Positions 61,267 to 64,000 of a stretch of DNA of 64,000 nucleotides are shown piece after piece. This stretch comes from Polyodon spathula (Eukaryota > Chordata > Actinopteri > Acipenseriformes > Polyodontidae). The stretch lies in NCBI RefSeq assembly GCF_017654505.1, contig NC_054543.1:27654747-27718746 (forward strand). Reading direction: 5' to 3'. Every line of letters begins with the position of its first letter. Within the stretch, counting starts at the first letter, position 1. Under the pieces are notes generated by a model that was not told the origin of the DNA, searched no databases, and saw only the letters and a program-made list of their open reading frames with translations. Position numbers and translations under genes: made by a program.

Positions 61267-61268
61267 TA

Positions 61269-61529
61269 TTATTCACAGTTAATTTCTACAATTAACACGT
61301 TAATTTTTTGGGAGATACATTTTTTACAAGCCCATCCAAAACATCTCCAGTATGGGATAATAAGCACCGACGTCCTCAGTACAAGCTGCAGCAACACAAA
61401 ATAACAATATTCAGACAACTTGTCTACCATATTACTCCATCGTAGAACCATAAATCAGACCTAATAATGGGTCAATCTTAAACATGCAGGCTACATGCTT
61501 CATATCAGTTTACTAGTACTAAACATTAG
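61269..61529. other. unassigned sequence
   Basis: Short unassigned stretch after the chimeric Tc1 unit. Confidence 0.45.
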
Positions 61530-61625
61530 CCGGTCATTATTATTATTTGTTTATTTAACCAGGGAATTTACCCCATTGAGACTCAGACTTCATTTACAAG
61601 GGGGTCCTGTAAATGAGGCTTTCAG
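61530..61625. repeat. Dispersed-repeat-like segment (TTTATTTAACCAGG type)
   Basis: TTTATTTAACCAGG followed by CCCATTGAGACTCAGA and TTTACAAGGGGGTCCTG resembles a short conserved segment common in fish genomes. Recognition is from memory; element class unknown. Confidence 0.35.
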
Positions 61626-62029
61626 AAGTTTAATCTAAACTCATAGCTTTAGCGTTACTTTAACATTTTATATTAGTACATTCTGCAGTATTTACTTACA
61701 ATAATTTGTTACACCCCTGATTCTTTGTGAGTTATCTCTTTTGTCATAAGGCATGAGTGAGTAAAACCCTTGGTCTGTTTTCTGCAGAACCACAGCACAG
61801 GCTGCTGCAGGAATGGAAGTCTGATCTGTCTCAGGCTTACTGAGAACCTGTTTTTTATTATATTACCTGGCCTTTGGCTCAGAGCACCTAACTGTCGCCA
61901 CTGTCAGTTATCTAACAGGTAATGACGGCTGTGTTGGTCATTGACAGCTACTGGACATTAAATAAAGTCCAAATGGAAAAGCTTTCCAAATCTGTGAGGG
62001 CTTTCAACGGTTTAGGTAATAATGGACCC
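61626..62029. other. unassigned sequence
   Basis: Nothing recognised. Confidence 0.45.
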
Positions 62030-62420
62030 CAGTAGGGTTCTCCCCAGGCCTTTTCAGCTGGACGGGCTGCCTGGCGATGTGGCTGTCGCTGCCCGGCTGA
62101 AAAAACACGATCCGCCCATCTTGCAGATGCTACTGTGCCTTTAACAATAAGGATTGGTTGCGCTTCTAGCAGAAGAGATCACTTGCGTGTTGCTGAGTGA
62201 AAATAAATCTTGGAACCACATAACAGTTGTGTTACGTCTTGACACAACATTTAACCAATCAGAGAGTTGAAGGGGCGGGTTTTGTGTGTTAATCACTTTG
62301 ACAGGCTAAACGTTAAAATGACTGCCAAAAAAAAATAGCCGATTATTTTCAAAGCAAAAATAGAGACAACGAATGCAGGGTTTTCAAAATAAGTCGGCGA
62401 TCGGCGCAGTCCACCAGCTA
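62030..62420 (+). mobile_element. hAT-like element 5' end with promoter motifs
   Basis: It starts CAGTAGGGTTCTCCCCAGGC, a tip I associate with hAT-like elements of vertebrates. Downstream lie a CCAAT box (AACCAATCAG, about 62251-62260) and a GC box (GGGGCGGG, about 62272-62279). About 40 bp later an ATG opens MTAKKK and then meets TAG. With one more A in the A9 run the frame would continue through an IADYFQSKN-like phrase typical of transposase N-termini of this kind. No further coding sequence and no matching right end are found. Confidence 0.4.
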
Positions 62421-64000
62421 ATACTATATCTGAAACTACTTTATTAAAAATATTAAGATTATTTTCAGGTATTAATTATTATTAATTATAATTCAGTCCA
62501 TGTTTGTTGTCGTATTATTGTACTGTACTGTATAGTCATACATATGCACCCCCCCCCCCCAAAAAAAAAAAACAAAAAAAAAAAAAAACACGTATTCCTT
62601 TTGTTGTGATATCGTACAAATATGTACCCAAGTGCTTGTGAGAGATATTGGGGGTTCATGTATAAAGGCTGTATGGGATATCAGCTGAACACTTGTTAGC
62701 TGATATACAAATGCTTAAGTGCAGAGGTGCTGGATTATTACACTCCGGTTTCATGCAACAGTTATGATGGTCACTAAACGTGTGCGAGTACTGCTGTGTA
62801 AAAAAAAAAAAAAAAAAAGGTTAAAATGAACAGTTGCATTCAAAAAATGTAGAACAGCAAAAAAAAAAAAAGACGTGCAGTAACAAAATGCCCTGAAAAC
62901 TTAACATAAAGAAAACAATTTAAACAAAGCAATCAGCACAATAATTACGCTAAAAAGGAAGTGAAAAGGTTACTGTTTTTTAATCCAATAAACCTACTTC
63001 ATCTTTCACCAGTCAAATCGTAGAGTCCCTAAATAAGCAGGGTAATTTACCATAATATAAACAGTAATACAAAATGCAGAACATAGTTACAAAGCAACCA
63101 GATACAGTCAACGAAAGACAACATATTATTAAAATTCTTTTGTCGTATTATATATTTAAGGTAAGGCAAGTTTATTTTTCCATTAAAAGTGCTCCCCGCT
63201 ATAATGTTCTACCGCCCGACTGTATAGAATTCCTGTGGAGAACCCTGATCACAGGGTACCTATAGTTAATGTAAGACATATCTCCCCTGCCTCAACCACC
63301 AGTGTGTGGACAAATAAACCAGGACTTGTTAATACAAGAACTGGCCAGACTTTGAAATATCTTCTTACTAAACAAATATTCCCTTGATTTGATACCCTGC
63401 TTATTTGTGTGTCAAACTTGTGGTAAACCTGAGGTACTGAAATGATGAGTTTTACACAGTGCCAGGAGACGCAGTACAGATGACAGGCTGTAAACGTGTA
63501 GAATAATACTTTATTTTTTAAATCCGCATCTGACCATAATTAATACAAGCTGCTGAATGTATTAAAACAGGGGAAGTGGGATACAGTAAACATGCAAACG
63601 AAATAACATCCGCCAGCAAACAGTGAAAGTGGTACAGTTTAAAACTTCCTCAGAAAACTGTAAGAAAGCACTAGTAAAATACAGAAGGCCGATATTCTGC
63701 TAGTGTATTATTATAGTAATTTAGACATTAGATGAAACATCAACTCAGCTTCACATTTTCTTGTCCCAGGTATCTGATAATAACAGTGTTTATATTTGAA
63801 CTGTAAACCACAATGTGTACAGTGGGTATTCTGTCAAATAATCTTTTTTTTTTTTTTTAGAATGGCATTTTCAAAATAGTTTTTTTTTTCTACCAAATGG
63901 ACATCTGGGTTCAGTGCTATTAAACTACAGTACAATATCCGATATAGGCAGGAAAATGCTGCTGTTTTGTTTATGGTTTCTGACAATGTTTTTTATGACC
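62421..64000. other. unassigned sequence with homopolymer tracts
   Basis: No gene. A C12/A-rich tract lies at 62549-62588, an A run at 62801-62818 and T runs near 63845-63859 and 63882-63890. Confidence 0.45.

Larger units (their letters stand above)
59368..61268 (+). mobile_element. Chimeric Tc1 unit: family C element fused to inverted family A end
   Basis: The left end (59370, after TA 59368-59369) reads TAGTGGCTCTCAAAAGTATT, family C with its first C changed to T. Family C sequence runs through a transposase to its right direct repeat, CTTTTGAGAGC, at about 60976-60984. The expected tip CACTG is not there. Instead AGCAACTTTAATGGTTCACA follows, which is the inverted sequence of family A inner DNA (complement of about 17106-17126). 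Family A then continues inverted to its own tip GCAAGGCACTG at 61266, followed by TA (61267-61268). The junction falls in a shared AGC. The unit therefore has two different ends with TA on both sides. Confidence 0.85.

Noticed and set aside
59368..61268. Simple nesting of Tc1 family C inside a family A copy
   Set aside because: The sequence left of 59368 is not family A, and the family C right tip is missing at the junction.

Overview
The window looks like ordinary non-coding vertebrate nuclear DNA. It is AT-rich, dense in microsatellites, and carries a mixture of Tc1/mariner, hAT, piggyBac-like, L2/CR1, R2/HERO-type, DIRS and solo-LTR remnants that is typical of ray-finned fishes. A SINE-like repeat at 9.0 and 38.7 kb and the Tc1 termini remind me of sturgeon or paddlefish (Acipenseriformes) sequence, but that assignment rests on memory and was not checked. 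I found no exon of a host protein-coding gene, no rRNA or tRNA gene and no CRISPR array. The window is best read as intergenic or intronic sequence.

Layout. 0-15 kb: a minus-strand CR1/L2-like LINE fragment (0.56-1.0 kb), a large fold-back MITE (2.65-3.1 kb), a SINE-like copy (9.0 kb), a degenerate simple-repeat block (10.9 kb) and a candidate CRE/TATA promoter (14.85 kb). 16-25.5 kb: a long (CA)n next to a full-length but dead Tc1 element (16.8-18.4 kb), a piggyBac-like MITE with a 45-base poly-C tract (19.8-20.3 kb), Tc1/mariner-like ends (21.0 and 23.4 kb), a LINE 3' end (24.2 kb) and a solo LTR (25.0-25.5 kb). 25.5-41.3 kb: mostly unassigned sequence with one minus-strand solo LTR (30.1 kb), a double-hairpin element (33.1 kb), a 36-bp minisatellite (34.2 kb), the second SINE-like copy (38.7 kb) and a hAT element with a perfect 8-bp target duplication (40.5-41.3 kb).

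41.7-54.4 kb is the most transposon-rich part. It holds a dead L2-type LINE (41.7-44.3 kb), a cluster of solo LTRs (44.7-47.2 kb), a DIRS-type tyrosine-recombinase retroelement (48.2-51.1 kb) interrupted by a second Tc1 element (49.6-51.0 kb), and a minus-strand R2/HERO-type LINE with large internal deletions (52.3-54.4 kb). 59.4-61.3 kb holds a third Tc1 element fused to an inverted end of the first Tc1 family, giving a chimeric unit with different ends and TA on both sides. A hAT-like 5' end with promoter motifs lies at 62.0-62.4 kb.

The genes do not work together as a pathway. Every recognisable coding region belongs to a mobile element, and each carries stops, frameshifts, deletions or lost catalytic residues. 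The points most worth following up are the chimeric Tc1 unit, the fold-back MITE with one shortened arm, the double-hairpin element, the covarying hairpin at the start of two LTRs, the strictly periodic 36-bp minisatellite and the CRE/TATA module.
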